In this document: positions 18,736-28,120 of the stretch, piece after piece
Layout of the letters: the number at the start of each line of letters is the position of its first letter
Numbering within the stretch: position 1 is the first letter of the stretch
From: Sphingopyxis sp. PET50
Lineage (GTDB): Bacteria > Pseudomonadota > Alphaproteobacteria > Sphingomonadales > Sphingomonadaceae
Assembly (NCBI RefSeq): GCF_025244705.1
Contig: NZ_CP104207.1
Coordinates: 930,001 to 994,000 of the forward strand
Length of the DNA: 64,000 nt
Direction of reading: 5' to 3'
The notes under the pieces: generated by a model
The model's database searches: none
Seen by the model: the letters and a program-made list of their open reading frames with translations, nothing else
What the model was told of the DNA's origin: nothing
Position numbers and translations under genes: made by a program

Positions 18736-18861
18736 GCCCCTCCCCTTCAGGGGAGGGGTTGGGGTGGGGTCCATCGGCCTTGCGCGAGGCCGATGGACCC
18801 CACCCGCTGCGACTAACCAGCAAGCTGGAAAGTCTCGCTGCCCTCCCCTGAAGGGGAGGGC
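18736..18861. repeat. REP-like composite inverted repeat, uninterrupted copy
   Basis: It begins CCCTCCCCTTCAGGGGAGGG and ends with the matching CCCTCCCCTGAAGGGGAGGG hairpin; between them lies a second hairpin around CCATCGGCCTTGCGCGAGG. In reverse it shows the same layout as the element split by the insertion sequence at 8.4-9.3 kb. It lies between convergent genes. Confidence 0.85.
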
Positions 18862-18866
18862 GTAAA

Positions 18867-20358
18867 TCAAGCCGCCCTACGCCGCGCCTCCGCCGCCTTG
18901 GCCAGCGGCTCCGCCAGATCCTTCTTCAAAATCTTCCCGTTCGGATTGAGCGGCATCTGGTCCATCACCACCAAGGTCCGCGGCACCTTGTTGTCGCCCA
19001 GATGCGCCTTGCAGAAAGCGATGATGTCGTCCGCCGTCGCTTCGCCGCAGCCGGGGCGCAGCGTCACCGCCGCCGCGATATCCTCGCCCAGCACCTCGTG
19101 CGGCACCCCGACGACCGCGGCCTGCTGCACCGCCGGGTGCAGATGCAGCACCGTTTCGATCTCGAGCGGCGTGATGTTGTAGCCGCCGCGGATGATGAGC
19201 TCCTTCGACCGGCTTGGCCATGATCAGATCGCCGTCCTCGTCGACGAAACCCAGGTCGCCGGTCTTGGTCCAGCCGCCCTTGAAGCTGATAGCCGTGGCC
19301 TCGGGGTCGTTCCAGTAGCGGCGCGGATGCTTCTGCCAGCCATAGATTTCGCCCACGACGCCGGGTTCGGTGACGACATTGCCGTCCCCGTCGCGGATTT
19401 GCATGTGCGCGGGCAGCTTGCCGACGCAGCCGGGTTTCAGCACCTGTTCCTGGCTGGTCGTGCCCAGCCCCACGCCGCCTTCGGACATGCCGTAACTGTT
19501 GCGGATGCGCAGGTGCGGCCACAGTTCGGCGGCGCGCCTCACCGAATCATGCGGCAGCGGCGCGGTGCCGGTCATCAGATATTTGACCCCGTCCATGTCG
19601 TAATTGCCGACCTCGGGATGATCGAGCACGAGGCGCAGCATCGACGGCACCAGATAAACGAGGTTCGGGCGCTTGAGCTTCGCCAGTTCGAGGAAGCCCT
19701 TGGGGTCGAATTTCTGCTGGGTGATCGCGGTCGCGCCACCGCGTGCGGGCAGCATCACGATGCCGATATTGCCGCCCGACCCCGTGAGCGGCAGCGCGTT
19801 CAGCGTCGAACGCGAGCGGTCCATATTGTAACCGGTGACATTGCTCATCAGGTCGGGGTGCGACACGACGACGCCCTTGATCTTGCCCGTGGTGCCCGAG
19901 GTGCCGAGGATTTCCGCGTCGGCTTCGGGGTCGAGGCTCGCCTGGTCGGGCAGCGCCGCAATATCGCGCGGCATGTCGGCGACATGCCAGCATCCGGCGA
20001 GATCCAGCCCCGCGACCAGTTCGGGCGCGTCGGTGATGCAGAAGCGCGGCTCGCACAGCGCCGCATAATCCGCGATCTCGCGCGGATTGAGGCGCGGGCT
20101 GATCGGGCAGGCGATGCCGCCGGCGCGGAACACCGCGAACACCGCGATCGCCATTTCGACCGCATGTGCATTGCTGATCGGCAGGAAGACGCGGTCGCCC
20201 GGAACCAGCCCCGCCGCCGCCAGCCCGCCGCCGACTTCGTCCGCCTCGCGGTCCCATTCGGCGAAGGTGATTTGCCGACGGATATCGTCGTGGGCGATGT
20301 CATTGGCCTGGTGCGAGGCGCGCACCTTCAATGCATCGCTGATGCGGCGAACTTCCAT
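18867..20358 (-). CDS. AMP-forming acyl-CoA ligase, frameshift near 19206
   Basis: This ANL-superfamily ligase activates a carboxylic acid with ATP and CoA. The phosphate loop EILGTSGTTGKIKG, NSYGMSEGG, and TKTGDLGFVDEDGDLIMA are clear. After an extra G in GAAGGAGCTC near 19206 the frame shifts; removing it gives PVEELIIRGGYNITPLEIE, the normal hinge. The C-terminal lysine lies in NGKILKKDL. ATG 20358 follows AAGGGGA; GTG 20382 is an alternative start. It is divergent from a dehydratase gene over operator site 2. The substrate is not identifiable. Confidence 0.88.
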
Positions 20359-20401
20359 TGCGGCTTTATCCCCTTGCGTCACTGTTGAGCATGTATTACC
20401 T

Positions 20402-20413
20402 AGTTATATAACT
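20402..20413. promoter_or_regulatory. Operator site 2, AGTTATATAACT (exact)
   Basis: A perfect 12-bp palindrome in the divergent region between the acyl-CoA ligase (start 20358) and the dehydratase (start 20434). At 21 bases before the dehydratase start codon it would block that transcript if bound by a repressor. Confidence 0.85.
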
Positions 20414-20433
20414 CGTGACAAGGGAGATATGCG

Positions 20434-21720
20434 ATGGCCGAGGCGAAAACCGACATCAAAGAGAGCGAAGAGTGGCAGAAGGCCGTCGCTTACGAAATTA
20501 CCGACGCGGATATCGAACGGCAGCGCAAGCTGCTCGGCTTCGACCAGGCGGCGAAGACGCGCGAATATATCACCACCGCGACCGAGGATAATATCCGCAA
20601 CTTCGCGCACGGCATGGGCGACGACAAGCCGCTCTACACTGACCCCCATTATGCCAAGAAGACCCGCTGGGGCAGCGTGATCGCGCCGGGGATGATGGCG
20701 GGAATCATCAACCGGCCGCTGAAGGGCGATCCGGTGCCCGACGAGATCAAGGCACTCAAGAAAAGCCTGTTTCGCGGCATCCACGTCTTCGTGTCGGGGT
20801 CGCAATGGGATTTCTATCGCCCGATCTTTCCCGGCGACACCATCTACAGCTTCAACGGCGACGAGAGCTGCGAGGTCAAGCAGTCCGAATTCGCCTGCCG
20901 CTCGGTCATCACGGTGCGCCGCGACGTGAAGTTCAACCAGCGCGGCGAGGTCGTCGCGGTCTACCGCATCCTGCGCGTGCTGACCGAGCGCAAGACCGCG
21001 GCGAAGAAGGGCAAATATTCGGCGATCGAGCCCGCCAGCTACACCGACGAGGAGATGCAGGCGATCGAGGATATCTATGCCGCCGAGCAGGTCCAGGGCG
21101 CCGAAAAACGCTGGTTCGAGAATGTCGAGAAAGGCGATCTGCTGGGATTGCAGGCGAAAGGGCCGCTGACCGTCACCGACGTCATCTGTTTCCATGCCGA
21201 CGGTTACGGCTTCGTGCCCTATGCGCCGACCGCCAACCGCCTCGCGCACAAGAACCGCCAGCGCATCCCCGCCTTCTACGTCAAGAACGAGCATGGCATC
21301 CCCGACGTCGCGCAGCGGCTGCACTGGGACCCGGTGTGGGCGCAGGCGATCGGCAATCCGATGGCCTATGACTATGGAGTCATGCGCGAAAATTACCTGT
21401 GGCAATATCTCAGCGACTGGGCGGGCGACGACGCCGTCATCATCCATATCCACGACGAGGTCCGCAAGTTCAATTACATGGGCGACGTCCAGCGCGTGAC
21501 CGGCGAGGTGCTCGCCAAGCGGCAGGAGGGCAAGCAGAGCCTGGTCGACGTCGCGGTCAAATTCACCAACCAGCGCGACGAGGAAACGGTGCGCGCCACC
21601 GCGACGATCGCGCTGCCGAACAAGGACCGCCCGCTGCCGCTTTATCCCGAGGTTCCCGAGGAACTGGCGGAGAAGGCGGTTCGGATGCTGGCGCGCCACC
21701 GCGAGCTCGGCGGGGATTGA
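20434..21720 (+). CDS. FAS1-like/MaoC double-hotdog acyl-CoA dehydratase
   Basis: This 428-residue protein has two hotdog halves: residues ~40-180 (YTDPHYAKKTRWGSVIAPG, YRPIFPGDTIYSF) and ~230-420 (ICFHADGYGFVPYAP, HDEVRKFNYMGDVQRVTGEV). Such fused dehydratases hydrate 2-enoyl-CoA intermediates, often with bulky acyl groups, in steroid and terpenoid side-chain oxidation. No catalytic assignment is certain from sequence alone. It is alone on the plus strand before a REP-like element. Confidence 0.82.
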   Translation: MAEAKTDIKESEEWQKAVAYEITDADIERQRKLLGFDQAAKTREYITTATEDNIRNFAHGMGDDKPLYTDPHYAKKTRWGSVIAPGMMAGIINRPLKGDPVPDEIKALKKSLFRGIHVFVSGSQWDFYRPIFPGDTIYSFNGDESCEVKQSEFACRSVITVRRDVKFNQRGEVVAVYRILRVLTERKTAAKKGKYSAIEPASYTDEEMQAIEDIYAAEQVQGAEKRWFENVEKGDLLGLQAKGPLTVTDVICFHADGYGFVPYAPTANRLAHKNRQRIPAFYVKNEHGIPDVAQRLHWDPVWAQAIGNPMAYDYGVMRENYLWQYLSDWAGDDAVIIHIHDEVRKFNYMGDVQRVTGEVLAKRQEGKQSLVDVAVKFTNQRDEETVRATATIALPNKDRPLPLYPEVPEELAEKAVRMLARHRELGGD

Positions 21721-21735
21721 CCGGACGGCAGGCGC

Positions 21736-21908
21736 CAAGCCCCTCCTCTTCAGAGGAGGGGCCTGCGAGACTTGGCAGCTTGCTGCCTAGTCGCAGCGGG
21801 GTGGTGGGTGAGACATGGCGTGCGCCTTCGGCTACCACCCCGCTGCGACTAGGTCCGGCTGCGCCGAACCAAGTCTCGCTGCCCCTCCTCTGAAGAGGAG
21901 GGGTTGAG
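21736..21908. repeat. REP-like composite inverted repeat with intact CTAG target
   Basis: The outer hairpins CCCCTCCTCTTCAGAGGAGG and its partner near 21885-21905 enclose two copies, in opposite orientation, of a segment containing the CCTAGTCGCAGCGGGG core. The core GCTTGCTGCCTAGTCGCAGC at about 21778 equals the two sides of the insertion at 8391/9227 joined together, so it represents the empty insertion target. Confidence 0.85.
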
Positions 21909-21965
21909 AAGGGCTGCCCACCACCCGTAAGCTCACAACAGCATCGTGACGGGCGGGGAGGATTT

Positions 21966-22763
21966 ATGAGCGACGAAATATTGATCGACGATGATGCGGG
22001 GATCCGCACCATCACCCTCAACCGGCCCGACCGGCTCAATGCGCTGACCGGCTCGATCATGGCGCCGCTCGCCGACGCCTGCGCCGACGCGGCGCGCGAC
22101 GCGTCGGTCGGTTGCGTCGTGGTGACGGGGGCGGGCAGGGGCTTTTGCGCCGGCGGCGACCTCAAGGAGGGCGCCGCCGACAAGGCGGTGGTTCCGGCCA
22201 ACGCCGATGTGGGCGGCCGCACCGAACAGGGTTTCGCGCGGCTCCGCGCCTTCATGGAGACCGCGCGGCTGCTCCACGAAATGCCCAAGCCGGCGATCGC
22301 GATGGTCAACGGGCCGGTCGCGGGCGCGGGCATCGGCATTGCGGGGGCGTGCGACCTGCGCTTCGCAGGGCGCAGCGCGACCTTCCTCACCGCGTTCGAC
22401 CGCATCGGCGCGAGCGGCGATTTCGGTTCGACCTGGTTCTGGACCAGAATCGTCGGCACCGGCGTCGCGCGCGAGCTTTTCTTCCTCGGCGAGAAACTGT
22501 CGGCGGAGGAGGCGTTCGCCAAGGGGCTCTACACCCGCCTGTTCGACGATGCAGTCCTGCGCGAGGAGACGATGAAGGCGGCGCGCCGCCTCGCCGACGG
22601 TCCGCGCATGGGCTATCGCTATATGAAGGCGAACCTCAACAACGCCGAGGATTGGGCCTTCGAGGCCGTGCTCGATGCCGAGGCGCTCAACATGACCCTG
22701 TCGACCAGCGCGACGGCGATGATCTGGCGCGAGAAGAAGAAGCAGGAAGAACGGGGTGGCTGA
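21966..22763 (+). CDS. Enoyl-CoA hydratase/isomerase family protein
   Basis: This 265-residue crotonase starts MSDEILIDDDAGIRTITLNR. The oxyanion-hole segments are GRGFCAGGDLKEG and MVNGPVAGAGIGIAGACD. It overlaps the next hydratase gene by 8 bases, so the two are translated together and may act on successive or alternative enoyl-CoA intermediates. Confidence 0.9.
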   Translation: MSDEILIDDDAGIRTITLNRPDRLNALTGSIMAPLADACADAARDASVGCVVVTGAGRGFCAGGDLKEGAADKAVVPANADVGGRTEQGFARLRAFMETARLLHEMPKPAIAMVNGPVAGAGIGIAGACDLRFAGRSATFLTAFDRIGASGDFGSTWFWTRIVGTGVARELFFLGEKLSAEEAFAKGLYTRLFDDAVLREETMKAARRLADGPRMGYRYMKANLNNAEDWAFEAVLDAEALNMTLSTSATAMIWREKKKQEERGG

Positions 22764-23553
22764 GTTCGACCATATCCGCATCGACCGTCACGACGGCGGC
22801 ATCGCCGCAGTCGTCGTCGCGCGCGCCGACATCGGCAACGCCTCGTCGCCCGAGATGCTCGGCGAGATTCGCGATGCCTTTGCCAGGCTGTCGACCGACC
22901 GCGAGGTGCGCGCGATCGTCTTCGCCGCCGAGGGCCGGCATTTCTCGGTCGGCGCCGATTTCGCCTTTCTGCAAAGGCTGACCGGCATGACGGCGAGCGA
23001 GATCAAGGACACGGTCTACGCCAATTTCCAGGGCGCCGCGCGCGCCATCTACCGCTGCCCGAAGCCGACGCTCGCGCTGGTGCAGGGCGCGGCGGTGACG
23101 GTGGGCTGTGAACTCGCGCTCGCCTGCGACTTCCGCATCGCCGCCGAAAGCGCCATGTTTCAGGAAAGCTGGATCAGGCTCGGCATCATGCCCCCGCTCG
23201 GCGGCACCTTCCTGCTCCCGCGCATCGTCGGGCTCGGGCGCGCGATGGAAATGTGCCTGCGTGGGCGTCAGGTCCGCGCGGACGAAGCGCTGACCATCGG
23301 CTTGGTGAGCGAGGTGGTCGCCAGGGATGATCTGGCGGCCCGCGGCATGGACCTGGCGCACGAACTCGCGGCGTCGGCGCCGCTCGCCTATGCGACGGTC
23401 AAGCAATCGATCCAGCGCGCGCTCGAAAGCAACATGGAGGCCGAATGGCAGGCGAACCTGCCCAATCAGGCTTTGCTGCTCGGCAGCCAGGACCATCGCG
23501 AGGGGCTGGCCGCGGTGACCGAAAAGCGCGCGCCGCATTTCACCGGCAATTAG
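22756..23553 (+). CDS. Enoyl-CoA hydratase/isomerase family protein
   Basis: This is a second crotonase of 265 residues, starting with GTG (MAEFDHIRIDRHDGG). It contains GRHFSVGADFAFL and LVQGAAVTVGCELALACD as the oxyanion-hole loops, and GIMPPLGGTFLLPRIVG. It ends in a 4-base convergent overlap with the thioesterase gene on the other strand. Confidence 0.9.
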   Translation: MAEFDHIRIDRHDGGIAAVVVARADIGNASSPEMLGEIRDAFARLSTDREVRAIVFAAEGRHFSVGADFAFLQRLTGMTASEIKDTVYANFQGAARAIYRCPKPTLALVQGAAVTVGCELALACDFRIAAESAMFQESWIRLGIMPPLGGTFLLPRIVGLGRAMEMCLRGRQVRADEALTIGLVSEVVARDDLAARGMDLAHELAASAPLAYATVKQSIQRALESNMEAEWQANLPNQALLLGSQDHREGLAAVTEKRAPHFTGN

Positions 23554-24353
23554 GGCGGGCCGTCGATCGGCTGTCCCGGCGCCACGAAGATCGTCTGCGT
23601 TCCCTTGGCATAGACGCCCTCGGCATCGGCGAACAGGGTCTGGGTCAGCGCATGGCCGTTGCCCGCGCCTTCGGTGAAGGAATCGAGCAACAGCCACGCG
23701 CCGCGCGGCATCCGGAAGAAGTGGATATTGATGTCGAGGTTGGCATAGCTCCACTCGTGCGCATGGGTCGCGCTGCCGACGCCGTTGCCGAAATCGGCGA
23801 ACAGGCACGCCTTGACGAAGGGCGATGCCGGCACGCCCAGCACGACCTCGCCATCCATCCGCATCCACGCCACGCCGCGGCCCGGCTCGCGGACCCGGCC
23901 CATGATCGGCCGCGTGCGGATCGCGCCGGCCATGCTGGCGCCGACGAGAAAATCGGCATCGGTTACCTCGTCGGGCGACGGATGCGGCTGTGCGGGCGGA
24001 AAGGCCGGTGTGTCGAGATCGCGTGCGAGCAACAGATGCGCCTGCGCGGTGATCCGGTCGCCTAGCCAGCAATTCGATGCGATGAAGCTGCGCCTGCCGC
24101 CCCTGCCGCACCGCGACGATGCGCGGGATGAGCAACGCACGCGGCACGATGCCCAATATGTCGATCGTCAGCTCGAGCAAATCTCGAAACGCGCGTCGAA
24201 CCCGGCCTGCTCGATCACATGGCCGATCAGCGCGGCGATCGGGCCGCCCGCGACGGCATTGTCGAACCAGGGGTTGCGCGCGAGTCCCGAGGGGACGAAA
24301 CCCTCGCCGTCGCGGACGAAATAATGCGGGATCGGGTCGCTTGGGCCGGTCAT
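23550..24353 (-). CDS. Acyl-CoA thioesterase family (double hotdog), two frameshifts
   Basis: The N-terminus (MTGPSDPIPHYFVRDGEGFV...NPWFDNAVAGGPIAALIGH), a middle part (LTIDILGIVPRALLIPRIVAV) and the C-terminal part (THAHEWSYANLDINIHFFR, GVYAKGTQTIFV) are each typical of the TesB-like double-hotdog family. The frame shifts near 24180 (a missing G in GAGGATTTG) and near 24065 (an extra A in GCTAGGC). The restored protein has about 267 residues. It would hydrolyse acyl-CoA, perhaps to free CoA when intermediates accumulate. It is divergent from the 24454 operon over operator site 3. Confidence 0.8.
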
Positions 24354-24401
24354 GGCGGCCTCCCTATCCGGCGGCCATGCTTTGCACAACATGTTTGACG
24401 T

Positions 24402-24413
24402 AGTTATATAACT
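24402..24413. promoter_or_regulatory. Operator site 3, AGTTATATAACT (exact)
   Basis: A perfect palindrome between the thioesterase (start 24353) and the acyl-CoA dehydrogenase/wax-synthase operon (start 24454). Confidence 0.85.
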
Positions 24414-24453
24414 CGGGCATAGAATCGCCGACAACCCAGGGAGAGAACGAGCG

Positions 24454-25665
24454 ATGGACCTGAGCTATGGCGAGGCGGCCGAAGCCTTTCGCGCCGAGGT
24501 GCGCGCCTTCCTGTCGCTGCACTGGCCGCCGCCGTCGGACACGCGCGGGTCCGATCTCAAGGCCTTCATCCGCACCTTCCGCGCGCTCGCGACCGGAGAG
24601 GGCTATCTCTATCGCGCCATCCCGAAGCGGTACGGCGGCTCGGAACAGCCGGTCGATGTCATCAAGGCGCAGGTGATCCGCGAGGAATTCACCCGCGCCC
24701 GCGCCCCGATGGAGGTCGGCGGCAACGGCATGAACATGACCGTGCCGACCCTGCTCGAAAAGGGGACCGAGGAGCAGAAGGAACTTTTCATCCGCAAGAC
24801 GGTCGAGGGCGATTATGTCTGGGGGCAGGGCTATTCCGAACCCGGCTCGGGCAGCGACCTCGCGAGCGTGCGGACGAAGGGCGAATTGTCCGTCGACGGC
24901 AAAAAATGGATCATCAACGGCCAGAAGATCTGGACGTCGCAGGGGATGCAGGCGACGCACATGTTCATGCTCGTGCGCACCGAGCCCGATGCGCCCAAGC
25001 ACGACGGCATCACCTACCTCCTCATCGACCTCGACCAGCCCGGCGTCACCCGCCGCCCGATCCGCCAGATGACCGGCGAGGAGGGCGACCACACTTTCTG
25101 CGAATTCTTCTTCGACAACGCCGAAACCCCGGTGAGCTGGCAGGTCGGCGAGCGCGGCCAGGGCTGGTACGTCAGCCGCACCACGCTGAAGCATGAACGC
25201 GCGAGCATCGGCGGCGCCGACGGGCTGGGCAGGCAATTCGCCAAGCTGGTCGATCTGGCCAAGGAGGTCGGCCGCATCGACGATCCGGTCGTCCGCGACA
25301 AGCTGACGCAGATCGAAGGCTCGGTGCTGTCGCATCGCTATTCGAGCTATCGCATCTTCAGCTGCGCCGCGGCGGGCGAAGACCCCGGACCGGTCGCGCT
25401 GATGATGAAATTGCTGCTCACCGAAATCGGCCACGAGATGGCCTTGCTCGCGCAGGACCTGATCGGCGAGCATGGCTTCGTCGAACCCGCGGGCGCGGGC
25501 GGACGCGGCAATCGCGGCCCGCGCGGGCCCGAGAAATGGCTCGACCAGATCATGGGCAGCCTCGGCAATTCGATCGCCGGCGGCGCGTCGAACATCCAGC
25601 GCAACATCATCGGCGAACGCGGCCTCGGCTTGCCGCGCGACCTCGCGATGAGCGGGGAACGCTGA
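24454..25665 (+). CDS. Acyl-CoA dehydrogenase, large subunit-like of a tandem pair
   Basis: This 403-residue enzyme shows WGQGYSEPGSGSDLASVRT, INGQKIWTSQGMQATHMFM and the C-terminal GGASNIQRNIIGERGLGLP. It is the first gene of an operon that continues through a second dehydrogenase, a wax-synthase-like protein and a DUF7064-like protein with spacings from +3 to -4 bases. The ATG at 24454 follows AGGGAGAGAACG. Confidence 0.92.
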   Translation: MDLSYGEAAEAFRAEVRAFLSLHWPPPSDTRGSDLKAFIRTFRALATGEGYLYRAIPKRYGGSEQPVDVIKAQVIREEFTRARAPMEVGGNGMNMTVPTLLEKGTEEQKELFIRKTVEGDYVWGQGYSEPGSGSDLASVRTKGELSVDGKKWIINGQKIWTSQGMQATHMFMLVRTEPDAPKHDGITYLLIDLDQPGVTRRPIRQMTGEEGDHTFCEFFFDNAETPVSWQVGERGQGWYVSRTTLKHERASIGGADGLGRQFAKLVDLAKEVGRIDDPVVRDKLTQIEGSVLSHRYSSYRIFSCAAAGEDPGPVALMMKLLLTEIGHEMALLAQDLIGEHGFVEPAGAGGRGNRGPRGPEKWLDQIMGSLGNSIAGGASNIQRNIIGERGLGLPRDLAMSGER

Positions 25666-25667
25666 CC

Positions 25668-26744
25668 ATGCATTTTCACCTGACCGGGGAACAGCAGGCG
25701 ATCCAGGACGCGGTGCGCGGCACGCTCGCCGACAGCTGGCCGATGGAGCGCATCCACGCCTTCGCCGACGGCGACGCGGATTTCGACCAACAGAGCTGGG
25801 CCGCGCTGATGGCGCTCGGGCTCGGCGGCATGCTCGCGCCGGACAGCGGCATGGGCCTGCTCGACGCCGCGCTCGTCTGCGAGGTCGCGGGCGAGGCGGC
25901 GGCGGCGGGACCGCTGATCGGGCAACTGCTGACGGTCGCGGCAGTGGCAGCCAGTCCCCATGACTATTTGCGCAACCCGTTCCCCGGCGAAAGCCGGGGT
26001 CCAGAAGGCAAAGGCGATCTCGCAAAATGGGGCCCGGCTTTCGTCGGGGAGCAATCTGTCCTTGCCGCCTTGGCGAGCGGCGAAACCGTCGCGACGCTGG
26101 TCCATGGCGGCAGCGGCTATGTGCCGAGCGCCCGCGCCGCCGACCTGTTCCTGATCGTCGATCGCGCCACGGGCGTCCGCCTCGTGCCCGCTGCCGAAGC
26201 CACCATCGAACCGGTGAAAGCCGCCGACCGTACCCGCCCGATGTCGAAGGTTGCGATTGCCGACGGTGCCGGCGAAACCCTCTTCGCCGCGGCCGACCCG
26301 ATGACCGCGCGCCTTGCCGACGCCGCGCTCGTCCTCGTCGCAGCCGACGCGCTCGGCGGCGCGCAGAAGGTTACCGACATGAGCGTCGCCTACGCCAAGG
26401 AGCGCGAGCAGTTCGGCCAGCCGATCGGGCGCTTCCAGGGGCTCAAGCACCAGCTCGCGCATATGGCGCTCGACGTCGAACCCGCGCGCGCGCTGGTCTG
26501 GTATGCGGCCTACGCCTGGGACGCGGGCCTGCCCGACGCCCCGCGCGCCGCCGCGATGGCGAAGGCGCATCTGTGCGATATCTATGTCCGCGCGACGCGC
26601 GCGGCGATCGCGGCGCATGGCGGCATCGGTTATACGTGGGAATATGGGCTCCATTACTGGTTCCGCCGCGCGATGGCCGATCGCGTCTGGCTCGGCAGTC
26701 CCGCCGAGCATCGCGCGCGCGCCGCGGCGCTGGCGGGCTGGTAG
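25668..26744 (+). CDS. Acyl-CoA dehydrogenase, small subunit-like of the pair, with an in-frame repeat insertion
   Basis: The 358-residue protein starts MHFHLTGEQQAIQDAVRGTL and ends with AAHGGIGYTWEYGLHYWFRR, the typical small partner. Residues ~103-130 (NPFPGESRGPEGKGDLAKWG onward) are foreign to the family. They are encoded by an inverted repeat at 25978-26055 that lies in frame where other members have a short LxxLGSExQKxxWL stretch. The gene stays open, so the insertion is tolerated, probably in a surface loop. Confidence 0.9.
   Translation: MHFHLTGEQQAIQDAVRGTLADSWPMERIHAFADGDADFDQQSWAALMALGLGGMLAPDSGMGLLDAALVCEVAGEAAAAGPLIGQLLTVAAVAASPHDYLRNPFPGESRGPEGKGDLAKWGPAFVGEQSVLAALASGETVATLVHGGSGYVPSARAADLFLIVDRATGVRLVPAAEATIEPVKAADRTRPMSKVAIADGAGETLFAAADPMTARLADAALVLVAADALGGAQKVTDMSVAYAKEREQFGQPIGRFQGLKHQLAHMALDVEPARALVWYAAYAWDAGLPDAPRAAAMAKAHLCDIYVRATRAAIAAHGGIGYTWEYGLHYWFRRAMADRVWLGSPAEHRARAAALAGW
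25978..26055. repeat. REP-like inverted repeat inside a coding region
   Basis: TCCCCGGCGAAAGCCGGGGT near 25981 and CCCGGCTTTCGTCGGGGAG near 26035 form an inverted pair across about 35 bp. The sequence resembles the intergenic repeat at 47.77 kb. It is read through in frame by the acyl-CoA dehydrogenase gene. Confidence 0.75.
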
Positions 26745-26747
26745 GGC

Positions 26748-28120
26748 ATGAGCGCCGCCGATCCGCTGAAACTCGCGCCGGGCGTCCGCCGCCTGCGCCC
26801 CGACGATCATTTCATGATCCTGTCCGAAACCGACGCGTCGCCGATGCATGTCGGCGCGCTGATCCTGCTCGACGTGCCCGACGAGCGGCGGGACGGCGTC
26901 GCCGCGGCGATCCGCCGCCAGTTCGCCGAACGCCTGCCCGCGACGCCGCTGCTCGTGCGGCTGCACGAGGCGCCCGACGGCTATGACAGCGACGTCTGGG
27001 CCGATATCGCCGGCGCCGACCTTGAAAGCCTGATCGCCGTCGAACCGCACGATGGCGCGTGGAGCGAAGCCGAATTGTACGCCGCGGTGGCCCGGCTCAA
27101 CATGCGCCGCCTCGACCTGTCGGGCCCGCCCTTCGCCGTCCATGTCTTGGAACGGCTCGCGGACGGCGGCAGCGCCTTCTACCTCAAGATGCACCACAGT
27201 GTCGCCGACGGCATAGGCTTCCAGACCGTCATGCACCTCCTCAGCGACGCGACGCCCGTGGCAACGGCGCGCTTCACCGATGCGCGATTGCCCGAGCCGG
27301 AGAAATGGCGCGAAAGGGCCGATGCGCGTTTCGCGGCCGACGCGGAATTGCGCGCCGCACAATCGGCGCGGCGCAAGGAGGCGCTCGCCGCGCTCGAAGC
27401 CCATAAGGGCGACCGCGAACCGACCCCCGAATTCGCGCTCTCCGGCCCGACCTCGGCCGCGCGGCGCTATGCGACGATCAGCCTGCCGCTGGCGCGCGTG
27501 AAGGCGGCGGGCAAGGCGCTCGGCGCGACGATCAACGACATCTTCCTGACCCTCGCCAGCAGCGCGCTGCGCAATTACCTGCTCGAGACCGGCGACCTCC
27601 CCGACGCGCCGCTCGTCGTCAATTCGGCGCGCTCCTACCGCTGCGACCCGAACATGGCGATTTCGGCAACCGCATCGTCGCACTTCACCCGCATCTCGCC
27701 ACGCATCTCGAGGGTCCCGTCGAACGGCTGCGTGCGATCCAGACCTCGATGGCCGCCGAAATGCGGCGTACCGGTCATGACGAGGCCCTGCTCGACGCCG
27801 CCGAAAAGCCGTTCGGCGCGCGCGACCGCCGCGCCGCCTTCGCCGATCGCATGGCGGGCGGCAAGCGGCTCATCCCCGGCAATCTGACGCTGTCGAACGT
27901 GCCCGGCCCCGCGGAGCCCCGCAGCTATGCGGGCTTCGCCCAGCTTCATAATTATCCCGTGCCGATCATCGGCTCGGGCCGCTTCCTCAACATCACCTCG
28001 CGGCGCAGCGGCGACAATCTCGACATGGGCGTGATCGCCGATGCCGAAAAGGTCGCCGACGTCGGCCGCATCGCGCGGCTCTTCGTGGCCGCGCTCGACG
28101 AACTGGAGCACCTCGCATGA
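26748..28120 (+). CDS. Wax ester synthase/diacylglycerol acyltransferase-like protein, frameshift near 27653
   Basis: The catalytic motif MHHSVADG (HHxxxDG) is in the N-terminal condensation-type domain, and LSETDASPMHVGALILLD near residue 24 is typical of the WS/DGAT family. After VVNSARSYRCDP the frame shifts; adding one G gives EHGDFGNRIVALHPHL, then NVPGPAEPRSYAGF. The family joins acyl-CoA to an alcohol. Its place after two acyl-CoA dehydrogenases suggests storage or acyl transfer of a pathway intermediate rather than bulk lipid synthesis. The stop overlaps the next start (ATGA). Confidence 0.85.

Noticed and set aside
24364..27683. Long minus-strand open frames opposite the acyl-CoA dehydrogenase pair and the wax-synthase-like gene
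   Set aside because: The Arg/Ala/Asp-rich composition and lack of motifs show that they are shadows of the plus-strand genes.
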